From Ischnura elegans (lineage: Eukaryota > Arthropoda > Insecta > Odonata > Coenagrionidae): a stretch of DNA of 64,000 nt. The position numbers and the translations under genes are program-made. Positions 23,690 through 35,640 of the stretch are shown here, one piece after another. The notes below the pieces were generated by a model. The model made no database searches and had not been told where the DNA came from. It saw nothing but the letters and a program-made list of their open reading frames with translations. Location of the stretch: assembly GCF_921293095.1 (NCBI RefSeq), contig NC_060248.1, forward strand, positions 82,653,243 through 82,717,242. Direction: 5' to 3'. Each line of letters opens with the position of its first letter. Position 1 is the first letter of the stretch.

Positions 23690-24200
23690 AACCTCGCTTA
23701 CACGACCCTCGATAAAGCGACAGCTTCAATTGCAAGAGCAATTTTCAAATCTCCTTGAGATTGCCTTAAGACACAATGTTAAATTAACCTCTATAACGCA
23801 TCTATTGTTATCCAAACAACCAGTAGCGAATCCATTGTAGGTACAAGGGGAGGGACTAGGGGACTCTGCTCTCCTGTGTACGTATATTCGACAAATGAAC
23901 AAAATAACCATTTTATCTAGAGTAAATTGTATTCCCAACGGTGCTATGACCCCCATAGAACCTTTCTCGATCCGCCACTGGAAACAACCTCAGTAACACG
24001 ATTTTTTCCAATTTTTAATTTAACTCAGAACCTCTATAATGAATCGTTTTGCGAAGTCAACCACGAGAACGCGACTCTATACATGACTATGTACAAATAT
24101 AATACGTTATGAAGGGATTAAGTGATTCCATTAACCTCACTAATACGAGTGATATCCAAAATAACCTTGATAACACGACCCTCAACTCAAAGAGCAGCTG
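23690..24200 (+). repeat. Degenerate phrase repeat AACCTC..TAACACGA
   Basis: The phrase recurs at about 23692, 23779, 23988, 24030, 24134 and 24160, with forms such as AACCTCGCTTACACGACCCTC, AACCTCAGTAACACGA and AACCTTGATAACACGACCCTC. Such phrases are familiar from the end regions of pogo/Tigger-like DNA transposons, but no terminal repeat pair or transposase is visible. A hAT-type MITE (23821-23980) lies inside it. Confidence 0.45.
23821..23980. mobile_element. hAT-type MITE, 160 bp
   Basis: The ends CAGTAGCGAATCC (left) and CAGTGGCGGATCG (reverse complement of right) are the common hAT form. The 8-bp flanks CAAACAAC (23813-23820) and GAAACAAC (23981-23988) differ at one base. Removing the element restores an uninterrupted AACCTCAGTAACACGA phrase of the host repeat. 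Confidence 0.75.
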
Positions 24201-24344
24201 GATCACAAGACTATTGCTCTAATTCCCTTGATAGACTTCTTATCGAAGTACTACCATGCATTCTAATGTTCATAATGATCCTCTTTCCGTACTTTTTCAA
24301 GATCATAAAATAAGTCTTAATAAGTAATAGTTCACCAACGGATA

Positions 24345-24880
24345 CAGCAGTAAGGACATCGGGAAGGCAATGCGCTAGCAAAAGAGACATTCATTAACAG
24401 GAAGGTGATCATTAGAGGAAATTTTGTAAGGTATTAAAGAAAAAGGCTAGTGACGAGTCTGATCTAGAGTGTAGCGTTTTACGGTGCAGTAACATGGACA
24501 CTAAGGAAGGAGGACTATATAAGACAAGAGATCTCCGAGATGTGGGTGTAGAGAATAATGGAGAAGGTGATGTGGAAGAGGAACGAAGAAGTGCTGGACA
24601 TGGTTTGTGAGGAGAGGCAACTTCTTGATGAGATACGAAGGAGACAGAAGGTATAGAAGGAGCTAGTACTTATCGAAGAGGGGATGTTGAAAACAGTGGT
24701 AGATGTTAGAATGTTGGGTAAACGAGGGAAAGGAAGGGAGAGAGAAGGATTGTTAGATATTGAGAGGTAGTGGTCCTTATTTTTAATTGAGGAGGGAAGC
24801 CCATGAGGGGAGGTTAGACTGGCGGAATACTTCGTGAAGCTCCATTCTAACCTATCTTTATCGATTAGAATAAATTATTA
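24345..24880 (+). mobile_element. LINE 3' end, decayed
   Basis: Broken frames on the + strand give KETFINRKVIIRG, SVAFYGAVTWTLRKED, EISEMWVWR and RNEEVLDMVCEERQLLDEIRR, ending with RGKGRERR and stops. This is the C-terminal portion of the same broad LINE group as at 4940-5425. Several stops and frame changes interrupt it. An AT-rich (ATA)n-like tail follows. Confidence 0.75.
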
Positions 24881-25591
24881 TCATAATAATAATATAAGGG
24901 CGATTCCATGAAAATGTCAACTTTTTCTGTCGAATTAAAATTTAGGCTGGAAATATTTTATCTTGATTAATCAACATCTAAATGATTGAATGTTATGAAA
25001 TCAGTATTTGAAACATTATTCAGGGCCTTATTAAAAGATTTCAAATTATACTTCGACTCACAGACGTTTGAAGATGTTTGAAAACATTACGCTTAGGTGG
25101 TTGACATGGAAGTAATTCCGTCACATGTTAATTTTGGGCATATTTAGAAGGTATTTCGATAATTAATTTTGTTTCTATATACAAGCACCACCATCATAAA
25201 AGTGTTTTTGATCATGTACAGTTAGAAGTTTTGCAATTGTTATGTATTTTAAAATTTTATCGAAATATCTTATTGTATAGTTTTCTCTAAAGGTAATTCC
25301 GTCACTAATGGAAATGCCCATAAATAATAATAATATAATAACAGTAATAATAATATAATAATAATATTCCACCAAAAAGAGCCACTTAGTGGTAGGAATG
25401 CGTTCTCTTGTCTTTAGAATCTCTAACCCAATGGTGGGTGTCTAAAAGTTTCTTTTACATCAGTGGTAGAAAGCAGGATTCTCCCGAAAAATCAGCCAAC
25501 CTTCGTGTCGAGACCTTTTAAGCCATAATGATCAAAGCGAGCGAGCACAATGCCCTATGGTAACCCAACCAAGACCCCCCTTCTAAGCGTT
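24881..25591. other. Non-genic stretch with AT microsatellite
   Basis: An impure (ATA)n microsatellite lies at about 25321-25371. The phrase GTAATTCCGTCAC occurs twice (about 25112 and 25292). No gene. Confidence 0.4.
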
Positions 25592-25710
25592 TGACGTCAT
25601 TGGGCCACTCCCCCAATAGGCGGTCTGCAGCTGCGGGAGTGGAGAAGCCGCATCCCTCTTAAAATGTAATATATCTCGAGAGAGCGCTCTGGGTCCACCT
25701 TATATATAAG
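25592..25710 (+). promoter_or_regulatory. Candidate promoter: CRE plus TATA box
   Basis: A full CRE TGACGTCA lies at 25592-25599 and a TATATATAAG box at 25700-25710, within a locally CpG-richer patch. Transcription would start near 25731 on the + strand. An ATG at 25829 and a donor at 25853 follow. No TCAGT initiator is visible at the start point. Confidence 0.4.
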
Positions 25711-25828
25711 CCTCCTTCACGTTTGCTCTCCTTTCCGTGGTAGTTATTTTTCTCTGGACGTAAACCGTTTCATCGCGCCACAGACACAGACACACACGAA
25801 GACACGTAACTTACGGGTTCCCCTCTCC

Positions 25829-25852
25829 ATGATCCACCAGGGTGGTCAAAAG
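25829..25852 (+). CDS. Possible first coding exon (8 codons)
   Basis: An ATG 98 bp downstream of the predicted start site reads M-I-H-Q-G-G-Q-K and runs in phase 0 into AAAAG followed by GTGCGTGAG, a fair donor. About 100 bp of CpG-rich leader precede it. I found no acceptor exon I could support downstream in this window, so the gene, if real, has a long first intron or is non-coding. Confidence 0.25.
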
Positions 25853-26026
25853 GTGCGTGAGAAATTATTTTTTTCGTGGTATATTCCAGAGGACCATCTT
25901 AAAAGTTGCCAAATAAGATTGGAAAAGTGTGAGCTACCAATACGCTAACTATTTCCTCAATGAGGCTGATGATCACATTAAATAACGATTTTTTTCCTCC
26001 GTAAAAGAAAAACCGTTCGTTGTTAA

Positions 26027-26696
26027 CACTTTGAGTGCCGGCCGCTAATTTTAAAGCCCTACGGAAAAATCCGGCCATTTTTACTAAATTCGCAATTTTT
26101 TTTTTAACTTTAGCATCAAAAATATATTTTTATCGATGTGTATTTCAATAAAAATGGACTTTGCTCTTCTTTGGGAATGAGTTGAATAGGATATATTGCT
26201 AACTTTTAAATATATATTTTATCAATGAAAACCTACTGTTTTTTTAAATAAAAAATTTGCAAAAAATGATGTACCGCCATAAAATGCAAAATATTATTTA
26301 TTACGCTCAATTTGAACTATTTAAACCATGGAAATCATAAAAAAGCATTGTTCCGACCATAGCATTCAAAATCCTGGATGACAAAAAGGGTCACTGCACC
26401 CTCAGCGAACGATTCTTTCCTCCAAAGAATTTTCGCACAAAGTGGGCGGAGATAAGGGCGCCGGTAGCTACAGCGGACTTTTCGTCCTCAAGACATTAAA
26501 AGAACTCTTTTTCCATCAAGAAGTTAACATTTGAAATAACAAAACCACTAATCAGTAAACTGGATAAGTACCACGGGCGAAATATTACGCCTTCACGCAA
26601 ACAAAGTCAATGAAATAGAAAGACGTAATATTACGTCTATGGCAATCTTCAGAAAGATTAACAGGACGTAATATTACGTCCATGGCACGCAAAGTG
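26027..26696. mobile_element. piggyBac-type MITE, 670 bp
   Basis: TTAA borders lie at 26023-26026 and 26697-26700. The left end CACTTTGAGTGCC matches the reverse complement of the right end, CACTTTGCGTGCC. Near the right end two perfect 18-bp palindromes, AGACGTAATATTACGTCT (26621-26638) and GGACGTAATATTACGTCC (26664-26681), are each followed after one base by TGGCA. A third, weaker copy, GGCGAAATATTACGCC, lies at about 26576. There is no transposase. Confidence 0.85.
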
Positions 26697-26700
26697 TTAA

Positions 26701-27769
26701 AAGTTGATTCGTCTTTTAACCAAACTTCACTCGCGCGGGATACAGTTGTAACGCAGACATTTGTTTGCTTTGTGTTTTCGTCATGCGTTGTCAGGGGTAC
26801 GGAGGTCTTAGTACGTAAAAAAAACGAAGAGGTAAAAAATGTTGCATATAAGGTACCTCATTTTAAAAACTAAATTGGGCTACAGCTGTACCCCGGGCGT
26901 GTATTTGTGATTCAGTATCCCATGCGAGTGCTAGATGGTTAACTAATAGGAAAAATTCCAAAGCCTGGAAAGCGCAAGAAAATTAATTTAGATATTTTTT
27001 TGGCATTAAAATCGTAAGTATTGTTAATACATCGACTTTAAGGTTCTAAAGTGTGTACATGACGTAAACATTTAAGTCACATCTATTAAGAGAATTTTAA
27101 GGGTAAGCACCTCGCTCTGACGTGAAAATTGTTAAATAATGCCAGCTCGACCAAAAAATCTTTCAAACCAGCTATAATTCAATACCATTTCCTATAAGTT
27201 GACAGAAAAATGAAGTTTCTACAAAAAGTAGTTTTTAAATACCTTGAAATAAATGCATTTTTTCGCTAAGATCGTGTTTTTTCTGAACTTTAGCGTTGAT
27301 GAGACACATCATAATTCTTAGCTAAACCTTTGACAAGCTTATTTTTAGACTTATTGGCACTTTTTAGGGGTCCTCTGTGAAAAAATTGAATTTTATTTTT
27401 GTGCCCACCCAAATTATTTACTCAATTAAGTACCATCCATTTAGTGATTTCGATCTTCCAACCACACTCTGGACCTCAGCGATACAAAAAAGTTCAGAAA
27501 AAAGGTCATTCAAGATAACCATATGTAAGATTTAAAGCCGTAACGAGAGATGGATGCTTGTTAGATAAGTTAATAGCGTAAAAAACCAAATGAACAATCT
27601 CTAAAATGCACATACTTCCCGTGTACTGTGTGAGCCATTTGAGGATTTTAAATCATTAATATCATTCATTATATTCACTCTACGTTTTGTAATACGTGAT
27701 TACATCAGCACTTTTTAATATTATAATTTCAAAAATAATATATTATGGATTTTAAATTGAGCTCTAAAA
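26701..27769. other. Non-genic stretch
   Basis: AT-rich, no gene or element ends identified. Confidence 0.3.
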
Positions 27770-28014
27770 TTACTGCCTCATATTAATATTGTTTTTCTTC
27801 TGGGAAATATAAAACACTTGTATCCTTCCACTGAATTTATTTACTACAGCTGCCGATAGTGCACCGTTATCAATTGAAACAAAAAAATACTTTAACTCCT
27901 TTTTATTAATAACAAAATATTGATTACCCCTTTTTTTATTCAACTTTGGAGCATTTAAGCTTTCTCCTGATTCCAATTTAGCAACAGGTCCATAACAATG
28001 CCAATTTTGAGTTA
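27770..28014 (-). CDS. Candidate terminal exon, unknown protein
   Basis: On the - strand a pyrimidine-rich TTATTTTTTTGCGAATAG precedes position 28014. The open frame from there gives TQNWHCYGPVAKLESGE, RGNQYFVINKKELKYFFVSI and SGRIQVFYISQKK before TAA at 27770-27772 (80 full codons after a split one, phase 1). Composition is protein-like, with few rare runs. I recognise no family and found no matching upstream exon. AAT-rich sequence follows but no clean AATAAA, so this could be a pseudo-exon. Confidence 0.3.
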
Positions 28015-28818
28015 CTATTCGCAAAAAAATAACTAATAATATTGAGCGTTACTTACGTACTATGAAGTTAAAAATAATTTCAGCTAATTACACAATGCAA
28101 ATTCTATTTCACTATGAAAAACAAACTTTCTTAGGTGTGTTCACGATTAAATTGTCAAAAGGAGAAGGTGGTAGAAGATATTTGTAAAATGGATTGTATT
28201 AACAGCCTCTCCCTACTCGATAACTCCTCCATTGGACCATATATTCTACCTTTCCACGTCTGCCTTGCTTGTAAGCTCCAAAGAGTTCCAGATTTTCTAG
28301 CGCACGCAGCCTCTCCATTTCTCTAGACTTGTCTCCAAACGCTCCGCTATTTTGGGAGCGGCCATGTATCACAGACAGTCAGGGTCGGTCGTTGGGAGCA
28401 TCTGGCAATTCTGGCCAATGCTTCGTGGGCCGATGACCCCTTACTTATGGGACGGCAGGACACCAAGTGGGCAAACCCTCCCTTCCCTTGCCAGTATGTG
28501 GGATGTACATCACGTCAGGAAAAGTGTAATCGATCAAGTAGCAGGCAAAGGTTATCACTTGCATAGTGCGTCATCGTTTGTGCCGTAAATTTTGAACTCC
28601 ACCAAAGGTGCAGCGAGGAAATGAATGAATGATGACTCCGACTGATCCTTTGCGTGTAAGTTAAGGAATCCTCGGAACCGATTCAGAATTCTATTTGGTT
28701 TTTTTCCCCAATTACCAAACAAAATTAATTTGCCTTTTTCCGTTTAAATGGGTGCTTACTGCCAAAAAGAATTATACCCATAATGGCCTCAGAAACTTTT
28801 CAATAAAAGCCCTAAGTA
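28015..28818. other. Non-genic stretch
   Basis: A GC-richer block (about 28330-28600) has an open frame of 78 codons with no recognisable motif. Nothing else is supported. Confidence 0.3.
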
Positions 28819-28918
28819 CACCGATCAAAAAAATTAAGAAGTAGAAATAGGAATGCTATATGATAGGGAAGTATGGCCTTTTTCAAAAGCGCCTAACTTT
28901 TGACTTCTTTGATCGGAT
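28819..28918. mobile_element. Small inverted-repeat MITE, possibly Tc1/mariner-like
   Basis: CACCGATCAAAAAAATTAAG at the left resembles Tc1/mariner ends, and the reverse complement of the right end reads CATCCGATCAAAGAAG. The arms total about 28 bp and are imperfect. TA precedes the left end, but the right flank is not clear. Confidence 0.35.
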
Positions 28919-31900
28919 GAAGATTTACCGGATTATTGATTATAAATAAAGTTCTTTTTGGTTGTTTTCCACGTATTTTTGTTTCAATTTCACCCATCGC
29001 GTGTTCGAGGTTTCCTCCGATTGTAACGGTTATGTTTTGCGGCTATGGTGGTTTTGACTTCACCTGAAACTCAAGAAATTTGACCTCAAATGATATTTAC
29101 TAGCTAGTACCTCCAGCTGTAAAGTCATTACGCGATCATATTCACGTTAGAAAAACATGCTTCAAAATTAAAAATATATAGTAACTGTCAGTTAATGTCA
29201 ATAGCTATATTCTTAGGAAGAAGTCCTATGGTCCCGTTCAACTACGATCTGTTTCTCGGAGATTTAAAAAAAAAATGGATTCATATACCCGTATATTTAT
29301 TGGATATGGTACTTTTTGCATTTCGAAGCTCATTTTTTGAACGCGGCGATGATCACATATTCTTTCTTCCTTTTTTGTTTTTCTTATGAAATTATCTGCT
29401 TTAAATATGGTATTTAAGTCCTACTTAATATGTGTGTCCTCATGTGGTGTTGACTATATTTCTTTGCTCACTTAATATTTTCCTCGCCATTTTTATATAT
29501 AGCGTCTAAGTAGGTCCTAATTAACAATTATAACACCTGAAAGGTCTAAATTCAACTAATTCACTACAGTTGATATTTTACGATGTCGGAAACAGCCTAA
29601 TAAAAGGAATTGTGTGGCTATTTCATGATCTCACCTTATCAAGTGAAGTAAGATATACTCCTTACTACACCATTACTATACCTTAAGTGCTACTCGATTT
29701 CTGATCGATTTATCGTAAAAGAACATAGAAGAGAGAATTTAAGGTTTTCAAATGACATGTGCTTTAATGCCTTTCGATTCAAGGTCACCTTAGAGAGAGA
29801 AATCCGAAAGTTGATTTATTTTGACCTTGGGGGATTACTAATGTATAGGCCCTCGATGAAAAGACAAACACAGAAAGAGGGTATCGAAAATTCCTGTTGG
29901 TTCCCGTCATTAAATCACCTTCTTGTTTGAAACGGTGAAATCTTTCGTTGCCCAAGTGCTCTCAATTTAATTGCTTCCTTAACTTTCCCAATTCCATGAT
30001 CACTCGGTGCTCCCAAGTTTGTCTTTGTCGGGAAGCATTGTTTACTCTTGGAAGTCATTTCCACCGCAAGTGCCTCGGCAATCAATATAAAGCCTTTTAG
30101 CGAGCACCTAAACATTCCCCCGCTACGCGTATTTTATGTAACCCGATTTAAGATGGAAAAATTGCTCGTTCAGGAAATTTCTCCAATTCACTCTCTTCCG
30201 AAAAGGAGTTTTTCCCTTTAATTTTCATTCATGACTTCTTTCAGGGTGTTTCCTGAAGTTATTCTTTTCAACGGTACTGAAATCCTCTACACTCGTCCAT
30301 TTCAATGCATTTTCTACGTCTTTCAATTCCGCGATATCCTGCAAGCCACCTCATGACGGTTCCGCACGGAGTGATTTTTCCTGGTTATGATCGAAACTAC
30401 ACTTTGCCAATCTTAATTAGTGTCTTTACTATTAGTATCTTAAGTTTGTGTGCTACTTCTGAAATTGACTGAGGATTTGAGGTTTTTCCAGTGGATAATA
30501 TTCAGGAAGTCTTCACAGAATGTCAAATGGGGAATCAATCAATCTCCATTTAAATAAAATTGGAGGAGATGGATCCACTAACCGGTTGACAACCTGAGAA
30601 AAATATATTCATTCTTCTATTATACCCCCTACTTAATATGTATATTCTTATGTGTTTTAGACAATGATTCTTGTCTCGCAAGGTATTTCACTCGAAACTG
30701 AGAGGTATATCGTCTAGTAAGTACTTAAAACTATGATTACTGAAATACTGAAATTCTTCCATCGAAATATCACCAATTTGTCACTCTGCATAAAAAATTA
30801 TATAAATCCAATGCAATTGAAATAACTTGTCACAATGAGACAGTGTCACTTGAGACAAAGTCATTGGCAATTTTTTTGCAAATAATTCACGGCCAGGAAG
30901 TAAAACTGTAGTATTATTATGCGTTAAAATATATACAAATTTATTTTTTATATAAAATTCTATATATTTTATTTAAGGAAAGCTTTGAATTCCATCACAT
31001 TTGTCATGAAAACAACTCTTTATAATTAAACTTTATAGGAATTTTTACGTTTTTTCGGCCATTTGACAGAAATTCTCTATCCCTTTTTCTTACATTTTTT
31101 CTGTCTCTAACTTGTTTTGCGAAGCTTTCATTGGTTTCCGCATATTTTACCAAATAGTAGATTCCCTTATGCTTCTTGCCCTTGTGAAAACGTGGTAGCA
31201 TTCCGGCCGTCTTCTCCCTCTTGCGCGGATTGGATTGTGGTTGAAGAACAACCCCCACGATCTGAAAGCATTTCCTTTGCAAGTTTCTCTCCCCTCTCGT
31301 GTGGATCCCGCAATTAAAGCCACCCGTTCCGCTACATTTTCCCCCACCTCCTCCAATTTTTAGTCGTATGCACTCAGTCAGTCCCCCCTTTCTGTTCGCG
31401 CGGCGAGACGCATCAATTATTGGAAACGCGGCACGGTTTCCGCTGGGTTTTGTGTGGAAGGAGTTCTCGGGAGTGGAGAGATTGAGGATGGATTCGCAAT
31501 GGGGTTTGCGTTTGTCGAAAATGGAGGAGTTTTAGCGTCGGTGATTGTAGAAGTGCGATTTTTTGAAGCGCAACTTTAAATCTGCTCCATGTTTGGTTAC
31601 GTTTGTGAAAATTGATTTTTATCACCTCTTCAATTGTATACTAATATTTTATCAAATGTTTCTAAAATTCAAAGAAAATATATTCTTTTCGTTTTCGAAA
31701 AAATCGTAAATAAATATGTGCCAATCAGGAATTTATGTTACGAATGAAAACGAAATCAGTTTTGGAAAGTCGACCAAGCTAATTAAATGAAAATGAATCT
31801 TCTGTTAATTTCCATGCGAAGTTTTAATCCCAGAAAAATGTCATTTGGAAGAAAATCCAGCATTTTAACAGTGATCATGGAAGCAGCACATTATTTTCTA

Positions 31901-34900
31901 CCAGCTGAGAGGATGTTGGAAATCAAGCGAAATTTATCACGTTCTTGCTTGTAAGCAAATATGTTATCTTGGTTTCCTGAGTTATATAACTTCTTACCTC
32001 GATAGAACTTATAAGAATGACTTTAAAGAAGGCGCAATTTTGTGATAACTTCTTATTATGCTGTTTTAAGCAAAAATAACCCTTTTGTTAATTCGTTTTT
32101 TTCAACTTAAGTGAAATCAACTAACTTTTTCGCCGGTATTGATCTAGAATATATCTATGGACCAAAAATTCGGTACAGAAAAATTATCAAAAATCAATAG
32201 CCGTTTAAGGTCCCAATATATGTAACTAATTTTAATATAAATAAACAAATTAAATTAATATTAGTTATTAAAATATTAATGACTCTTCGTCATTCAAAAT
32301 ACCCAAAGGAAAAGTCTTCCAGCACCTTAAATACAAATCTATTTGAAACTCGAATATTCCCAGTTATTATCTTTCACAACACTTTGATTTGAACCTACAG
32401 ACACGTAATAATTATTTTAGCACTCATATCACATATATACTATCATTTTCTGATCCCCTGTCAAATTTACGCATCGAAATTTCTGTAATATAATATTGCT
32501 AACTGAGCATTATTGATAAATTTATTTTAGATGCTCACTGAAGTTTGTTCACAAAATTTAAAGAAAATTAATAAAATTGTTATCAATATCATAACTACAC
32601 GAAATTATTGAATAATTATTGAATGTCATTTGTGCGAAATGGGGGATTTTAACTGCGAAACGAAAGGAGTGAATTGGAGTAACTCTTTAAATTAAACATC
32701 TTCTAACAAATTTAAGATCTGGGCAATTGAATAAGATTTGTGTGGTAGGATAGAAATATGTTACAGACATCTAAGAAATTGCACACTAGTTGACGTTTGA
32801 TGATCAACTCACGAAAAAGTGAATGCATGATTTTTCGATCAGGACATGCGAAGTCATATTTTTCAATATTTTCCTAAATTGACTCAAATTGGAGTCAAAT
32901 AGAGTTCATCTTGTTTCATCCACAAAATACATTAGCGTCGGAAAGAGCATAAGAAATATTGTCTTGTGTAAAGATTATCTTAACCCCTCCCAAGATCCCC
33001 ACGTGTGACTTTCAGGCTACCTTACAAGATTAAATACATATCTTGATTAAGCGATCAGTTTCAAACTACCATCGATTTTCCAATTTTCAACCAGTATGGG
33101 CAGCCGTACCTTGTGTTGGTTTAATGTCACCTACTAAATTAATTGGAGATCTTAATCCATGTTTACACGAAGCAATTACTCATGGGGGTGCATGAATTAA
33201 TAGCAAAATAAAACTAGGGGGCGATAGTGTATACCGAATCACGGGAAAGTAAGGCGTATGTAATGTAATTTCACCACGATGTAATCCTTTTGGTGATCGA
33301 GTTCACGTTTTCTTTAGTGGCTAAATACATTTTATTCAGTTTCAGTCCATGGATCATCAAGGACATCCCTGGTTTCATGAATTATTATTACTCTGATTGA
33401 TAACGCAAAAATCTCCGTAACTTATTTTTGTCCATGGATACTTTATGATATCGAATGGAACATTCATTGTATCATATTTTATCGAATCATACAAATGGTA
33501 TGATTCACAAGATCATCAGTCGAAATCCCCTAGGATCAATATCAGTAAGAGATATTTGATGAATGACGATATTTCCTAATAGCGCGCATCAATGGGCAAG
33601 GGGATGAAGAGGAGAGTGGATGGATGGAGAATGAATGGGTTGGGTACGAGGTTGAATATATCCCCCCGCAGGGTATTGAATGGTTGTCTGGGGGAAACCT
33701 ACGATAAAGTGATCCCTTCTTTTGGAAGTGGGAAGTGATGACTGTGAGATTTGTGCGATCAAGTGATAGATTGGGAGGATGGTTTTTTATCCCATAAAAC
33801 AAATTATATTCTGTATCGTGCCAAAAGGGAAGAATTAACGTGAGACACTGCTAAAACTCTTTGTGCAGGATGACGTATTCCATTTTCGTTTCTTCCAGGG
33901 GAAAACTCGTACGTTAGCTTATGTAAATAATCATATACATGGTTGCTGTTTCTAATTTCGGTTTTTTAGTAGAACTCATTGTAGTATATGTGATTCATGC
34001 TGGAGCTGTTCCAGCATATCTCACCCAAAACAACTATATGTTGTTGAGAAAAAGATGTTAGGTTAATATTTAATGCTAAGTCATTTTTTACCAAAGCTTT
34101 TCTCTACTTTTTTGCAAATATTTATCATGGTTTCAACTTGGTAAGATATTATTTTTATATGCCTCTTATAAAATATAGACAGCTAAATATAATGCAATAT
34201 TTAACTCGTATTTTGATTAAATTATGCACGGGTTGAAAATTTAAGCACTTCTGATTTTGAGAATAATCCTTGTGATCAAATCTCGTAATCTTCCTTTTTT
34301 ATGGAGCTTTTTATCACAGGTTCCAATTTTCCAATGAACTTTCAATGGCTTAATACGATCACAAATGCCAACACTCAGCATTGACGATATTTTACCTGAG
34401 CTAGAGCAATTTGGGCTATATGCATTAGTTTTCTCCACTATAAAATGCTGAAAATTTGCCAAACTTCATTGACACCTGAATACATTGTTACTTACGCGCT
34501 GCGCCTAGTACTGTCCGAATGGTCAGCTATACGATTACCGCCATGATGCAAACGCTCCAAATTCAAATCAATTGCCCTATTAATACACAGATCTTAGTGA
34601 GAAATCGTGGTGAGCTATTTAAAACCGTAGTCTCAAATTCAACTCTTCAGTTATCGCAGGAAGAAAAAATATATTTTTATCCATAATACAATTGAGTTAT
34701 ATAAGAGCCGAAGATTTCCAACATCTTTTATTTTCCTTAATTTCTTATGCATATCATAATTGTTTACTTTAATCCCTTATTCGAAACCTCATGCCTAATA
34801 AATCTAAAATTAGTCCTTTATGGGGAATATCATGAACGCGTGGTGATAATATTCGTAACACATTTGAAGATTTTCTATTTAACTCATCACGTAATCCCTT

Positions 34901-35080
34901 ATTGTATTTATTAGCGCAGCTCCGGGCGTGCTCTCCGTGACCTAAGACAAGAGATGCGTTTGGGGGCGTAAAATGCGTATTCATCCGCGCGTTTATTTTC
35001 ACACGCTCGACTCTTATTTCACCCGCAAACCCTTGTTCCGAATGAAGTCACATTTGTCACGGCCTCCACTCTTGTCCACC
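28919..35080. other. Long stretch without a supported gene
   Basis: About 6 kb with no exon I can defend. Open frames on the - strand at 29915-30115, 31004-31282 and 34241-34462 are short and unrecognised. The region 31180-31520 is GC- and CpG-richer. A series of AT-rich blocks with TTATTA/TAATAA runs lies around 32200-32600. Confidence 0.3.
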
Positions 35081-35087
35081 GAGATAT

Positions 35088-35397
35088 GACGTCACAGCAC
35101 TTCAACTTCCTCGCCCCCCTACACCTCGAGGGTGTTATTTCCCCCCTCTTCCCCAATTTATACCAATATACGAGGACAGCAATGTCCTTCCCCGTCCTTC
35201 AACTCGCTCTACCGCTCGAGTTGAGTTATACCCTACGATACCCTGTGTCCCGTTTATCGCTCTAAAAGTTGACTTTTGCCACGTGACGTCACGCTTTCTG
35301 TAAATCCATGTCCCACCATCCCACGTCCCGCTTTAGGACCTCCCCATGAAGTCGTAAATGGGTATATAGAGATTATTAGCTTCTATTCCCGTCAGTC
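35088..35397 (+). promoter_or_regulatory. Candidate core promoter (CREs, E-box, TATA, initiator)
   Basis: TGACGTCA occurs at 35088-35095 and again at 35284-35291, the latter overlapping CACGTG (35280-35285). A TATATA box at 35363-35368 lies 31 bp upstream of the A (35394) in TCAGTC (35392-35397), the arthropod initiator at the expected spacing. The region is CpG-rich. An ATG at 35421 opens only 25 codons (MKIIFISASMHSLIF at the start, signal-like), so the downstream gene is not identified. Confidence 0.5.
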
Positions 35398-35420
35398 AGC
35401 ACTGGCAGTTTACAGCACTG

Positions 35421-35640
35421 ATGAAGATTATTTTCATCTCTGCAAGTATGCATTCTTTAATTTTTATCAATGGTTTATCAATGAAGAGGATTAGCTGACG
35501 AAAAAGGAAAAGTATGGGAAAAATTAGCTTCAATCGATCCCTGTGTGCTTGAGTTCATGGCGTATGCGAAGATTATTTTCCGTCTCTACAAGATGTATTT
35601 TTCATTTTTTATAAATAAATTAGCTGAATGAAAAATATAT
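35421..35640 (+). repeat. Diverged tandem duplication, unit about 148 bp
   Basis: GAAGATTATTTTCATCTCTGCAAG (split here: GAAGATTATTTTC, then TCTCTGCAAG) at 35424 recurs as GAAGATTATTTTC and TCTCTACAAG at 35572, followed in both by ATTAGCTGA blocks. It starts immediately after the predicted transcription start. Confidence 0.5.

Noticed and set aside
25175-25375. Membrane-protein-like open frame on the - strand
   Set aside because: The hydrophobic part is a translated ATA microsatellite.
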